This document shows positions 1 through 12,042 of a stretch of 64,000 bases of DNA, one piece after another (within the stretch, counting starts at the first letter, position 1; every line of letters begins with the position of its first letter). The translations under genes and the position numbers were made by a program. Origin of the DNA: Scedosporium boydii. Taxonomy: Eukaryota; Ascomycota; Sordariomycetes; Microascales; Microascaceae. The notes under the pieces were generated by a model. That model searched no databases. It was given only the letters and a program-made list of their open reading frames with translations, and was not told the DNA's origin. Where the stretch lies: NCBI GenBank assembly GCA_002221725.1, contig NJFT01000160.1, forward strand, positions 1 through 64,000. The letters run 5' to 3'.

Positions 1-3000
1 GGGGGGGGCGTGTAAAACAACAGGACGAAGTAGTTTAGGGAGCGGAGTGCATGTAGATGTAGACAAACAGCAAAGAATAAATCGGAGAAAAATAAAAACA
101 ACGCCTATTGTGGCTTTGGAAAAAGCCAATGAGTTGAGCGGTGGAGAAGCAGGACATGTACGCGTGCATTTGTCGGAGACATTTAATGTCAATGATCATT
201 CTTTAAGAATCGTGTACTGATGTCGGTGTCGCTAAGATTCGACAGGAAGGGGTCTTCCCCCGGATTTTCTAGGGCCAATTAGGTTAGTAGCGTCGCTGAA
301 GCCGGCACGGAAAAATCCTGGGTCGACCTGGGCACCTGATGCGTGTTAGGGGGGAAAAGGGAGGGAGGGGAGGGACCGGCAGCTGGTCACTCCCAGGCTG
401 AGATCAGCCTTAAAACGTGTCCGTCTCTCAGGGCGGCTGACACGAAGAGCGTTGAACGTGACCACTGACCAGCAAGCTCGCCGGGGAGTGCGAGATGAGC
501 TTGAAAACATTGCGGCCATTTTTTATTTCCCGCACCACCGCAGCTCCCTCGGTCTACAATTTTTTTTTTTTGCCTGACCACAATATCCCAGCAGGCACGC
601 GACCATGGGAATACGGCAGCATCGTGACTGGCTGAGCGTCCACGTCGTCCGAGTTCTTGTCAACCGACAAAGATGCAGGCCGAGGCGATTGGCTATCGTT
701 CCATGATGCATATTGAGAATAGGGTGCTTCAACATTCGTTGTGGCAACACCCAAACACCCAGGCTGTAGCCGAACACCGATCCCGTGGGTAAACGACGTA
801 ATGTGGTCCTGGTTTTTGTGAGTGTTCTGGACCGAAAAGCAGGAAAACTGCAGGTTTGAAGTTGTACCACCCACTCACACTTCCGCCTTTGGCCCTTTCC
901 CTTACTTTTCCTAGCGCACGGTCGCCTGGTGCCAAGTCCAGCAAGTCTAGGCTCCATGCCAAGCCCCAAAAATCTGGGGTGATGTAGCACTACTCCTGCC
1001 CACTTTTCGACCGACAGTTGCGTTATGCCTTGACCGTAAATTACAGAAGCCGGATCAATAATTGCACTTTGATTGATCTGGTGTGCGTCGACAATTCGTC
1101 AATTCGTTCAATTCGTCCAATTCGCCTCCTCGGGCTTGCTTCCAGGGTCTTGGAATGGGCCCAGTTCGGTAGTCTTGAAGAAAAAAAGCCACCCACGGCG
1201 GCCATTGCCGCTAGCCTCAGTGGCCTGGCCAGGCCCTTGCTCGCCTTGGCTGGGTAATGTTATCGATAAATTTGATCAATTGATTATCGCTCCTGGCCGG
1301 GTTGATGTGATCCGTCGCCGTCGCCGTCGCCGCGGGGGAGGGGAAGCTCGGTTCATCGTCATTACGCGGGTTGTGAGTTGTTCTTTCGTGGGCCTTTTTT
1401 CCCTCTCTTTTTTTTTTCTTTCTTTTTTCGCTCATTTTCTTCTCGCACTCTCGGACTTTCAATGGTATCGTTTATTACTCTATAGTTTGTTCTAGCGCAG
1501 CTGTTTCAATTGCCTTTTGGGTGCGGGTTCCCTCTTTGACTCGGGGAATCCCGGGTCGAGCCTAAGACTTCGTAATGGGTCTAGAAGGACCCCCAATTAA
1601 CACTGTTGAGGAGTAAGGAGAAGGAGCCATCGTGAAGCACCTCAGACAATCTACTCCGTACTTCGTACAATCATCGCAGACTGCCAAATACGACAGGCCT
1701 TTTGTTTTTTTCTCTCTCACCGATAATACACTGCCCCCTCTTCACCACGCGTGTACGCATACGTTAGATTGTAATCGGTGTATATTGTATCATTTTGCAG
1801 GTGTCAACAGCCCCAATATAGAGTTTCTCCTAGGAAGATCATTCCCCATCTGATGAAATGACGGAATGCTCAGGTCAGTGGGGGTCGTCGAGGGGCCTGA
1901 AATTCCACAATGCACGCGATCAAAAGTCCATTGACACTCCATGGCGACCCTCACCGATTGATTGCTATACGACTTTCAACCTGAGACATAATGGAGTGTC
2001 CAGGGAATCCAAGGAATCCGGGCCACCTGGCGACGCAATTGCGCGCAAATATGAGTCGTCACTGGTAGGTCAGGTCGGTTTGTTGCGCTGCCTTGATCAT
2101 GTACCGGTGCGCTCCGGGATAATATCGTGATTGCCCGCCCCATGTGGCTCGATCTGGTCGCACAAGCTCTTCCCATCCGGAAAGAGCCAAGCTCGGGATC
2201 GCGCTCCACCGGCGGCTCCCATTCCCTCCCAATACGTCGTAATACCGGCGTCAACGTACCTCTTGGCGAGAATCCAGTCTTTTATATCCTCGGTCTCGAC
2301 CGCCTAGAGGACCCATTGCCATGACACCAAGACCCATTCTCTAAACCCAAAGCATTCACAGTTTACTCCAAGACGCAACTAACGGAATCCAAAAGAAACA
2401 AGGCCCAATCAGTCTTTTGATTCTGTTCACATTTTTTTCTTGCCTCTTTTTTCTCGGCACGATCAGCTACAATCTATTGATCCCTGAAGCTCAAAGCTGC
2501 GTATCGTTATCGATACCGAACGGACTTTGCCCCAGGCAGTCGAGATTCCAGACAACGATTGAATCTAGACCCATCGCAACAACGGGAACAGCCACAGCTA
2601 TTCTCAAACACACACGCCCCCCATCAATCAACGCCCAAGATCCCCCTCCAATTCACCAGAGCACTTACAAGCGCTCACCTAACTCCCCATATCTCATCCT
2701 TACTCTACCCGTTTCGACTCCCGATTTCTATTCGGATATATCCTCAAGTCGACAATAACTTTCACCTACCTCAACGAAAGCTTTCACCCTGCTTGGCACC
2801 AAGTGGAGAAACTAAAAACTGTTGTACACTACTTCGTACCGAAGAAATACAACGACAAACCAACGAGGTCAACGAACCCGACTGAACATCGTCAAAGTAA
2901 CATACGCCACAATTCATCGCCGGGTTGCTTGACGATACTCCTGTAGTGTACGAAGTACATTCCCACAATTTACACCCCTCCCCGCTTCTGACCGGACAAG

Positions 3001-3635
3001 TTAGGAAGCAAAAACAACCAATCACAAGTGCGAAAGGCGCAATCAAGAGCCACTCCACTGCTACTCCTTTGCGTGCTCGTACCCTTGCGTACCAGATACG
3101 ACCGTCACGCTCACACACGACATCCACTATCGCTCATCTTCTGCTCATCTACCCAGGACGCTAGGCAGTACTACGCCTCAATCAGCGCAAAAAGGCCCCT
3201 GCCCCGAAAAGAGCCAGAGCCAGCAGCCGCTAGACACACGCCCCCCGGATTTTTAGGTTGATTCATCGCCTATCAGCAACTCTAGGGGATTCCCGAGCCG
3301 AATAGTACCAAGGTCTTGTCGTCAACAAGGAATTGGGAAAACCTTCATATAAAGGAACATGTTTCCCAGTCGAAGAAGCGTCTCTCCCTACTCTGATCCA
3401 ACAGTTAAAGGACCAAGAGCACAGATTCTATCATCAGGTCATCAACACGATCTTCACAAAAGTTAGTTTTTCTCCATCTACTTTTTTTCGCCTCTTTCAC
3501 GATAGCTTCATAAACCCCCCTACCTCCGCCAAAACCGAGCCAGTTTGAGCTCCCACACCTTCACAAGTTAGACTTCCCAAACCAAACCACGCTTCAACTT
3601 TGCCAACTCCTCGAAATTCCCCCCCAACCGCAACC
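1..3635. other. Gene-free region upstream of PEP carboxykinase
   Basis: I see no gene here that I can support. Reading frames are short, lack splice-consistent continuations and match nothing I recognise. The region holds a tandem CAATTCGT repeat (1092-1124), a GTCGCC run (about 1313-1332), and copies of the dispersed GTACTTCGTAC-type palindrome near 1654-1668, 2830-2840 and 2948-2958. The last kilobase becomes C/T- and A/C-rich, as is usual for promoters and leaders of well-expressed genes in filamentous fungi, and probably contains the promoter and 5' untranslated region of the PEPCK gene. Inference: gluconeogenic control sites should lie here, but I found no clear CCG-N7-CCG element by eye. 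Confidence 0.5.
1092..1124. repeat. Short tandem repeat, CAATTCGT unit
   Basis: Four head-to-tail copies of an 8-9 base unit CAATTCGT(C/T) can be read directly. It is preceded by GTCGA. No gene overlaps it. It looks like a replication-slippage minisatellite; no function is visible. Confidence 0.8.
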
Positions 3636-6290
3636 ATGCTGACCAGGCTTCGTCGCCCATCAACAGTGATTCCCAACTTGAACGTAAATAAGACTCCCCT
3701 TCACCCCGCGGGTGTCCAGTAAGTCAACATTTCCCGAACCTCCACGGCCTTGCGACCAATTCCCCCTTGGAAAGCTCACACGCCGCTAACACGAATTCTC
3801 CCATAGACCCCACTTCGAGAAGGACCACGGCGAGCACGAGGTCACGGAGATTGGTACGGTCTTTTCCTGTAACCCAGGACAGCGCAATATTCAGCTCGAA
3901 CTGCGAAGACTAACACAGCATTATAGAGGAGACCCTCTACGAGAAGGCGCACATCGACTACTCCCGAGTTGCGATTGTAAGTTTCCAGCAACTATCTAAC
4001 ACACCAATCTTAATCTCCCAACCACAATGCTAATACATGGCGATCTTTAGATTGAGAACCCCTCCGTTGCTGCCCTCTACGAAGATGCCCTCGTCTACGA
4101 GACTGGTACCGCCATCACATCCTCCGGCGCCCTCACTGCCTACTCCGGCGCGAAGACCGGCAGGTCACCCCTAGACAAGCGAATTGTCAAGGAGGCTGAG
4201 ACCGAGAACGAGATCTGGTGGGGACCCGTAAACAAGCCCATGACCCCTGATGTAAGTAATTTTTTTTTTCTTTTCCAATCATCCTGCCGCGACCCGAAAG
4301 AGGAAGCCAAGAAGAAACAAAGCAAAAATGGCTGTCGTCGGATATCATGACAAGCTGCAACTTCCACACACTCCTCGCTTGACGTCGGCTCTGCTGCGTC
4401 ATTGCACATGCTCCCTGGAGAAAGACTTCGCCCCTTGAACCTTTGATTTTCTGCACCACTTTTCCCGAATTATGCAAACATCCGCGACACGATAATTCAA
4501 TCATTATCCCTTGGCATTCACTTCTCCCACCCTTTCCCCGTTTTCCCCCCAAACATCCTGATCTTGGGGTCTTGGTTGTCGTCATAACCCCCCCGAGCAA
4601 CTTAGCGAGGGGGCGGGGCAGTGGCTGCTGCTTGTCGCTGTGAAATTCCAATAGCCGAGGCGGTGGGGCAGAATTCAAAGTTCGGGTACAGTTATCCGAC
4701 CAGTGAGCAAAGTGTTAGCCGAAGACTGCCCGGAACCAATGGCACCTGGCAGGACCCTGCATTTTCCTTCAGCGGAACCAAATTTGCACCAAGCATCTCG
4801 ACCGAGAGTGACTTCGGTCAGGCTCGGTCGGCCGGGCTTGCCAAGAACAAGTCCCGAGAACCCCACAGTGCAGAAACTTCGATCACAAACAACACAGAAA
4901 CTGTGCGCAGTGAAGCAATTAGAGACTAACATGGTGATTCCGCCAGGTCTGGAAAATCAACCGCGAGCGTGCTGTTGACTACCTCAACACCCGAAACCGA
5001 ATCTACGTCATTGACGGCTTTGCGGGATGGGACGAGAAGTACAGGATCCGAGTGCGCGTTGTCTGCGCTCGCGCCTACCACGCCCTCTTCATGAAGAACA
5101 TGCTCATCAGGCCCACGCGCGAGGAGCTTGAGCACTTCACCCCCGACTACATCATCTACAACGCTGGCAAGTTCCCCGCCAACCGATTCACCGAGGGCAT
5201 GACCTCCGGCACCTCCGTAGCCATCAACTTCGCCGAGAAGGAAATGGTTATCCTCGGTACCGAGTACGCTGGTGAGATGAAGAAGGGTGTCTTCACCGTT
5301 CTCTTCTACGAAATGCCCATCAAGCACAACGTCCTCACCCTCCACTCCTCCGCCAACGAGGGCAAGGACGGAGAGGTCACCCTCTTCTTCGGTCTCTCCG
5401 GCACTGGCAAGACCACCCTTTCCGCCGACCCCAGCCGTTACCTCATCGGTGATGACGAGCACTGCTGGAGCGACACTGGCGTCTTCAACATTGAGGGCGG
5501 CTGCTACGCCAAGTGCATTGGCCTCTCGGGTGAGAAGGAGCCCGATATTTTCAACGCTATCCGCTTCGGTTCCGTTCTTGAGAACGTCGTTTTCGACCCC
5601 GAGACCAGGGTAGTAGACTACGATGATGCCACCCTCACCGAGAACACGAGGTGTGCCTACCCCATCGAGTTCATCCCCAACGCCAAGATTCCTTGCGTCA
5701 CCGAGCAGCACCCCACCAACATCGTCCTCCTCACCTGCGACGCCCGTGGTGTCCTCCCCGCCATCTCCAAGCTCGACCGTGGCCAGACCATGTTCCACTT
5801 CATCTCCGGCTACACCTCCAAGATGGCCGGTACTGAGGACGGTGTCACCGAGCCCGAGGCCACCTTCTCCGCCTGCTTCGGCCAGCCCTTCCTCGCCCTC
5901 CACCCCATGCGCTACGCCCGCATGCTCGCCGACAAGATCGAGCAGCACAACGCCAACGCCTGGCTCCTCAACACCGGCTGGGTCGGTGCCGGCTACACCC
6001 AGGGCGGCAAGCGCTGCCCCCTCAAGTACACCCGCGCCATCCTCGACGCCATCCACTCCGGCGAGCTCGCCAAGGCCGAGTTCGAGACCTACGACGTCTT
6101 CAACCTCCAGGTCCCCAAGTCCTGCCCCGGCGTTCCCTCCGAGCTCCTCAACCCCAAGACCGCCTGGGAGGCCGGCGCGGACAAGTTCACCGAGGAGGTT
6201 ACCAAGCTCGGCAAGCTCTTCAAGGAGAACTTCAAGAAGTACGAGAGCGAGGCGACCGAGGAGGCCATCAACGCTGGCCCCGTCGTTTAA
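3636..6290 (+). CDS. pck1 (acuF): Phosphoenolpyruvate carboxykinase (ATP)
   Basis: Catalyses oxaloacetate + ATP to phosphoenolpyruvate + CO2 + ADP, the committed step of gluconeogenesis, in the cytosol. Five exons: 3636-3718, 3807-3853, 3927-3976, 4051-4251 and 4947-6290, giving 574 residues. The start is the first ATG of a frame that splices cleanly into the conserved body. The kinase-1a P-loop [13 protein letters not shown] lies near residue 276, followed by the GDDEHCW segment; the substrate-binding segments further downstream also read intact. An early exon carries the typical [16 protein letters not shown] stretch, which fixes the ATP-dependent family. Third codon positions are strongly C-biased in the last exon, as expected for a highly expressed gene. 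Odd point: the fourth intron is 695 nt, far longer than the other three (about 70-90 nt). The downstream neighbour is convergent. Family assignment is secure. Confidence 0.97.
4252..4946 (+). other. Unusually long intron 4 of the PEPCK gene
   Basis: The donor GTAAGT at 4252 and the acceptor CCAG ending at 4946 join two exons in phase 0, and the conserved protein reads through the joint. The length of 695 nt is not a multiple of three, so retention would shift the frame. After the donor there is a T-rich run, then a C-rich middle part. Small frames inside are open on both strands, but none resembles a known protein. Confidence 0.85.
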
Positions 6291-7000
6291 ACAGTTTTCT
6301 CTCTCTCCGTGTGTAAATGTCTATGATGATGGGATGACGTGCTGCTGTTGAGGAAAACTTCGGGTGCAACATGAAGTTTTTTTGTGGTGTGGTTGTGGAA
6401 AAGTAAAAAGAATTCAACATTGTTGCAGGCGCCTTTGTTTTTCTTTATTTCCTTTTTTATATTTTCATGTCTTTTATTTATCCCATGCGGTTTTCTTTTT
6501 TTTTATCAAGGACTTTCACAGAGGAATCGGATACATTGAGAGCCGCGCCGATATCTGGCCCGCTCGAAGGACGTTGCAAACGCTTTTACGTTTTTATATA
6601 ATAACTTATTTCTCTTTTTTCTGTCTCACTTCTCTCTGCCTTTTGCCTCTGCCTTTTGCCTTTGCTGATTGCTTCGGTTGCTTTTCATGTGTTGTGAAAC
6701 GAGAACGACAAATTACTTCCTTTCTGTTTTCCGCAAGGATGGAAATCGAGGAACATCATTGCATTAACGAACCACGGTTATCTTTTTCTCTCTTAGCTTA
6801 GGACGACGCCATTTCCTTGCCCATCGAAAGGAGCAAACGGAAGCCTCTACTGAAATTGCATTTTCCCCCCAAGGGTGTCTAACAATTCTTCTATCGTCTT
6901 GCTGTTAAAGTGATATTACCGATCGTACCGTACGCATCTCGAAAGAAAAACGCATCTACGCTTCCTGGCTTTTTGCTGCCAACAGGTCCCTAGCTAAGAA
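6291..7000. other. Convergent intergenic / 3' untranslated sequence
   Basis: T-rich sequence between the PEPCK stop and the stop of the convergent methyltransferase-like gene. It probably contains the 3' ends of both transcripts. No gene, RNA or repeat was recognised. Confidence 0.6.
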
Positions 7001-8022
7001 CTACTCCTTGTAACACACAATCCAATTAACATACCCACACGGCCAAAGGTGCACCTGCCTCCCACTCTTCACCCGCCACTCCGCCGCATCAGGTCCTCCG
7101 CTCTCCCTCAACATAGTCTCCACTTCCTCCGGCGCGCGGGTCCTCAGCGCGGACATCCACCCGTCGAAGACGAGGACAAACGGGATGACGGGGAAGAGGT
7201 AAGTGAAAATGAGTGCTGAGAGCGAACGGTGCTTGAGGGCGTAGAAGGGAGCGAAGAGGAATGTGGCGGGGAATAGGAGAAGGATGGGCAAGAAGGAGAG
7301 GAGATGCCGATCTTGGAGTTCAAAGATGCTGTTTTCAATCTCATCAGCTCCTCGTCTTACGGAAAGGAAGGAGACAAAAAAAGCAAAAAGGGACGGGGAA
7401 AAGAACTTACGCAAAAGCATGGCTCGTCCTCACTGTATCCCTCAGAATATCACCCGCCAACCCCCCATCAAAATGATGAAAAGCCAGATTAAACAACCTA
7501 CAAATCCTCCCCCCATCCCCCTCCTTCCACCTCCTCACCACCGCCCCACCGTCCCTAGCATCAACACTCTCCTCTTCAAAACTCAACGCGCTTCTTCCGG
7601 CGCTCCACCGCTTCCAGCTGTCCACGTTCGGGTGTATGTCCGTCATGACGAAGCGGACGTCCTTCTCGCCGCGTCTGCGGAGCCCGTCGTTGATGATGCG
7701 TTCGATGGCGGGCGTGGGGCCGCCGCCGCCGGCGCAGAAGTCGATGTAAGTGTGGGTGTGGTAGGAGGGGAGGTGGCGTTGGAGGATGTTTGCGGCGTGG
7801 GTGGCGGGGGAGGTTGTGAAGGGGAGCGGCGGTGATGTCCAGACGATAGAGAGGGCGTTTTGAATGTGGGCGCGGAGGAAGGAGGGGAACCTATTGTGTT
7901 GGGGGGGAGGCTTGAGATTAGCTTTGGGAGGGTTGGAGGGAGGTAGGTAGGTTGTGGGAGCGTACGTACCATGGCTGGTCGTCGATTTCGAAGACTTGCA
8001 TGCGAGGGAGTAAGGGCGCCAT
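7001..8022 (-). CDS. SAM-methyltransferase-like protein with membrane C-terminus
   Basis: Three exons on the minus strand (8022-7970, 7890-7411, 7328-7001) give 286 residues; all junctions are GT..AG and in phase. The start MAPLLPRMQVFEID was chosen because it opens a frame that splices in phase 2 into the conserved part. Near residue 65 there is YIDFCAGGGGPTPAIE, which resembles motif I (the SAM-binding glycine loop) of class I methyltransferases, followed by VRFVMTDIHPN (acidic residue after strand 2) and FNLAFHHFD (motif IV-like). After it come two hydrophobic segments (LLSFLPILLLFPATFLFAPF and about 20 residues starting LSALIFTYLF), then a soluble end rich in Trp and Gly. Known: such glycine loops bind SAM. 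Inference: a membrane-anchored methyltransferase; substrate unknown. No catalytic assignment is possible from sequence alone. Confidence 0.8.
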
Positions 8023-8549
8023 CTCGATTACTTTTTCTTCTCCTGATCGATAGTTTGGGGGTTAATTGTTGACGAAAATGGGAGATGTTTGATTCAGAGC
8101 GTTTGGGGATGGCAACAGCCTGCTGCCGCGATGCAATTGAAGTGTGCAGATGAGGAATTGAGAAGAGAGCGACGTTGAGGAGTCGATGTCGTGGAGACAA
8201 ACAAAGCTTTGAAACAACGGAAGGAGGCTCTTTTGCGACGTCACCGTCTGTGGAAGGTGCGTGTGCCAAGCTCAGACAAGGAAGGAGCTTGGGCCATCTG
8301 AGAAGTACAAAGGTACTTGTACCACATCAGGGAGGGAAAGAGAGGGAAGGAGTGAGAAGGGAAGAGAGATCCAAACATTAAGAAAGTAGGTCATCATCCA
8401 TGGCTCTATTACCCAGACCTGTATCTGTACTTCCCAATGCGACAATTACAAAAACCAAACAACCCAAAAGAACAAATGATCCCTCCATACAAATTCAAAC
8501 AAGCAAGTCATGACAACATTCCCAACCTCTTTGTCTCACTCACACCCTC
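8023..8549. other. Intergenic region
   Basis: About 530 bases between the methyltransferase-like gene and the stop of the SNF2 gene, both on the minus strand. It should contain the promoter of the former and the 3' end of the latter. A partial palindrome, AAGTACAAAGGTACTTGTACC, lies near 8304. Nothing else was recognised. Confidence 0.5.
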
Positions 8550-11500
8550 TTACCAGCGCCGTCCAAAAACAGCACTCTCCTCCCTCCTCACCGGCGCCCT
8601 CCCATCCCCAGACCTCTGCGACGACGACGCTAGCAGACCCCCACTCCTCTCACTCTCAGTGTCTGAGCCCTTCTCATAAGCCCCAACATAGTCGATGCTG
8701 CCCTCGTGCTTGAACAGATCGAGCATCTCCTTGATGCCGAGCTTGAAGGCGTCCTTCTTCATGCCGCCCTCGATGGCCTGCTCGGCGAGGAGCCGCTTTT
8801 TCTGCTGTAGTTGCTGGATGCGCTCTTCGACGGTGCCGCCGACAGTGAGCTTGTAGACGATGACGTCGATCTTTTGGGTGAGTCGGTGGACGCGATCGAT
8901 GGCTTGTTCCTCGATGAACTACAGGAAAACTGTTAGTTTCAATTCGTAGCGCCAGAAGGAAAAAAAAAAAAAAAAGAAAGGGAAAAAGAGAGAACGAGGA
9001 AAAATGTGGAATAGAGCTTACCGGGTTCCAAAAAGGCTCAAGAATAACCACCCTCGTAGCCGCCGTCAAATTCAACCCCAAAGACCCGCACTTCAAACTA
9101 CACAGCAGAATGCGCGTATTCTTATCGTTCCTCAACCTGTGGAGGCTCTCCTCGCGCTCGTCGTTCTTCATGCTCCCGTCGTAGCGCGTGTACTTGAACC
9201 CTTCCTTCTCGAAGAAGGGCTCGACGAGGTCCAGCATGGACGTGAACTGGGAGAAGACGATGAACTTGTGCTCGTGCACCTCCTTGTGCAGGATCTTGAT
9301 GAGGCGGCGGATCTTGGCGGACGCGAGGACTTGGTTGCCGCTCTTCTTCTTGGGGCGGAAGACTGCGAGGCCATCATCATCGCTGTCGCTCTCAATGTCA
9401 CCCTCGTCAACACCACTGTCTTCTTCGTCATCCTCGGATGAGGAGGGCTCTCCCTCAGAGTCGCCAGAGTCATCAGAGTCCTCGATTGAGGAAGCCGTAG
9501 CATCTGCATCGACAACTTGCGGCTGAGAAGGCTGGGAACATAGAGTCTGCACAGAAGGGAAAGCGTCGTCATCGTCATCGTCAGTCCTGTATGCCGCGAG
9601 GACCGCACTGTCATCCTTGGGGACCTTGTCATCATGGACGATGAAACTGTCCAGCTGACTTCCGTCATCCTCGGCTTCAGACTTGTGGAACGAGTCCTCG
9701 GAACCTATCCAGTCACCTCCACCCTCGGCATTCTCGTCTTCCTCTCCACCAGCCTTCCCCAGTTTCAGCTCACCGCGCTGATCCTCGGGGACAAGCCAGC
9801 TGCCTTCCTCCTCTTCGTCGTCACTGTCCATAATGACCTTTCGCGCGGCCGGCCTTCTGGACCTCTTGGGCGCCGTCTCTGGACTTTGCTGTTGAGGCGA
9901 AGCTTCGCCATGTGTCTCTTGATCGCCCGGGTCCTTGTTGGTCTTCTTCTCCTTCTTCTTCTTCTTATGCTTCTTCCCCTTCTTCCTCGTATCGTCTCCG
10001 CCATTGTTAAAGTAAACGAGGTCCGCATCACAATCCTGGCAATGATCCCGCCCGGCCTTCGACTCCGCCAACCCCAACTCGCAACCGCATATCAAGCACG
10101 ACCTCGTCCGGATGCTAGCCGAAGCGAACAAATCCGCCAAATCGTCCATGGCCGTCTGCCCCACCTCCTTCCGGGAATTGCCCCCGGAGCTCGAGAGCAC
10201 GTCCCCATCCCTCTCGAGCTTCCCCTCCACCAGCTTCGGGTGGTTGCACGTCTGCCGGAGTCGCAGCAGCAACACGAGCGCATTGGCGTAGTTGACTTTT
10301 CCCTTCAACATCTTCTCGAGACTCTTATCGGCACGAGCCTGGAGCCGTCCGTAGAACCTTTTCTCTGCGGGCGAGAACTCGACGCTGACGTCGACGACCT
10401 TGCGCTCCGTGACCTTGAACCCCGTAGCGGACTTCTCGCCGGGCTCCAAGGGCTTGCCGCCGGGATTCAACGCACCGTCCTCCTTGAGAATGTCCTTCGT
10501 GCGGCGCTTCATGAAGCAGCGCAGCAAACTGTGCAGCCGGCGAATAGCGAGGTGGCCTTTTCCGTTCTTCATAGGCTTGTCGATGTGTTCCCTCCACTCC
10601 CTCAGGTCATCGTAGGGTTGGATACGAAGGAAATGGACGAGGGACTGCAGCTCGTCGAGGTTATTCTGCATGGGCGTACCGGTCAAACACCATCGGAAAA
10701 TGGTTCGCAGCGCGCAGCATGCCTTGGTCGCCTTGGCATTCCTGTTCTTGATCGAGTGCGCCTCGTCGAGAATCACGCGCCACCAGTGGAGACCAAAGCA
10801 GCCGGCTTTGGGCCCGTCCGGAGCGCTGGCCGAGTGTCCGTGCTCCGAAACAAGCGTCTGATAAGTGGTGACAACAACATCGTAGAGGGCGAGTTCCTTG
10901 AAAGACTTTGTCCTTTGCGGGCCGTGGTGGACGTAAACCTTGAGCTTGTGGGTCTTAGCCACCTTCTCCTTGATCTCCGCTTCCCACTGCCGGATGAGGG
11001 CAAGAGGAGCTACGACGAGCGTCGTCTTCTCGACACCAGCATACGACTTCTTCCAGGCCTTGTCTTCCTTGTCGGGCCTCTGGTTGCTCAGGATAAGCGA
11101 GATACTCTGTAGTGTCTTTCCCAGACCCATGTCGTCGGCAAGAATGCCTCCTCTGGGTACCTTGCCCCGCTTAACAGGGCCAAGTTCACGTCCCTTCATC
11201 CACTCAACACCCTCGACCTGGTGAGGCAACAGCTTAACATTAAGACCCTCGAGGGTTCCATCTTTGCGTTTCTTCTCCTCGCCTTCTTTCCCGTCTTTAT
11301 CCCCCTCACCATCCTCTTCCATACCACCCTCCAGCAGGGCCTTCAAATCCGAAGCCGCCTTCTTCGGGTCCGTATAGAACTCTGTCTCAGGCTCATGCTG
11401 CCCAAACGGCTGCGCCACCAAAAAGTCGTCGATCGAGCTAAACGTCTTGGGCGCCGGCGCTGGGATATCAGCAAGCGGGGCCGCCGTCGGCGCGGCGACG

Positions 11501-12042
11501 CGGTACTGGTTGTCTCGGTGATGCTCAGGGCGCCTAGTCTGTTTGATAAAGACGCTATTGTACGCCTTCTGCTGCGCCGACGACATTGGGCGGCGGAAAG
11601 CGTTTGACTTGGCCTTGTTATTCTGCGACGACGACGATGAACCAAAGAGGCTCTGAGAAGACGCTGGACGGAAGGACCCCATGGAACTCTGGCTGGAGCT
11701 GGTTCCCGACGAGGAGAGGAGGTTACCGCGGCTCGGGGGCGGGAGGATCTCGACGATGGAGGAGTCGGCGGTTGCCAGTCCATCCTGGGATTTGGGCTGG
11801 GAGCCGCCGAGACTCAGGGCATTAAATCTATCTAGTAGAGCGTCGTTTTGGCTCTGGCTGTGTGCAGGTGACCTTCCGTCCTCGAACCAATCTTCGTCGA
11901 AAGGTAGGGATGATGCGGCGGAGGCGTAGGGCTTTGTCGGGGTGCTCTGGGGTTTCCCAGCCTGGGAGGATGGTCTCACGGCTTCTTCGTTTGCCGTGAT
12001 AGGCCGTAGGGGCACCTTTGGAGGTGCTTGTTCTCGCACCAT
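8550..12042 (-). CDS. SNF2-family DNA-dependent ATPase (Rad5/Rad16-like)
   Basis: A two-lobed SNF2 ATPase of at least 1129 residues from exons 12042-9022 and 8918-8550. Seen: Walker A in [10 protein letters not shown] (about residue 300), DEAH box [11 protein letters not shown] (about 426), [13 protein letters not shown], then the second lobe with [15 protein letters not shown] (about 930), RYDGSM and, after the intron, IDRVHRLTQ. Between the lobes are a four-cysteine CxxC..CxxC zinc site (about 648-676), a lysine run and a long acidic Ser/Asp/Glu insert (about 730-920). A zinc site in the inter-lobe position where the Rad5/Rad16/Uls1 group carries a RING finger suggests that group, but the spacing is not a full RING. 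Expected role: nuclear chromatin or DNA-repair translocase. The true start is unsure: the frame is open upstream to about 12225 and encodes [10 protein letters not shown], a likely nuclear signal, just before this ATG, so a spliced 5' exon is probable. Confidence 0.9.

Noticed and set aside
1..10. G-run at the window start as a telomere or assembly boundary
   Set aside because: Only eight G bases; no TTAGGG-type repeat follows.
4926..6056. Long minus-strand open frame (376 codons) opposite the last PEPCK exon
   Set aside because: It is a mirror of a strongly C-biased coding exon; the translation is Gly/Val/Glu-rich with no domain, as expected when third positions are nearly all C.
5623..6351. 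Pro/Ser-rich plus-strand frame overlapping PEPCK
   Set aside because: Shifted-frame shadow of the same exon; composition is pure codon-bias artefact.
9634..11112. 492-codon plus-strand frame opposite the SNF2 gene
   Set aside because: Antisense shadow of a real ATPase exon with intact motifs on the other strand.
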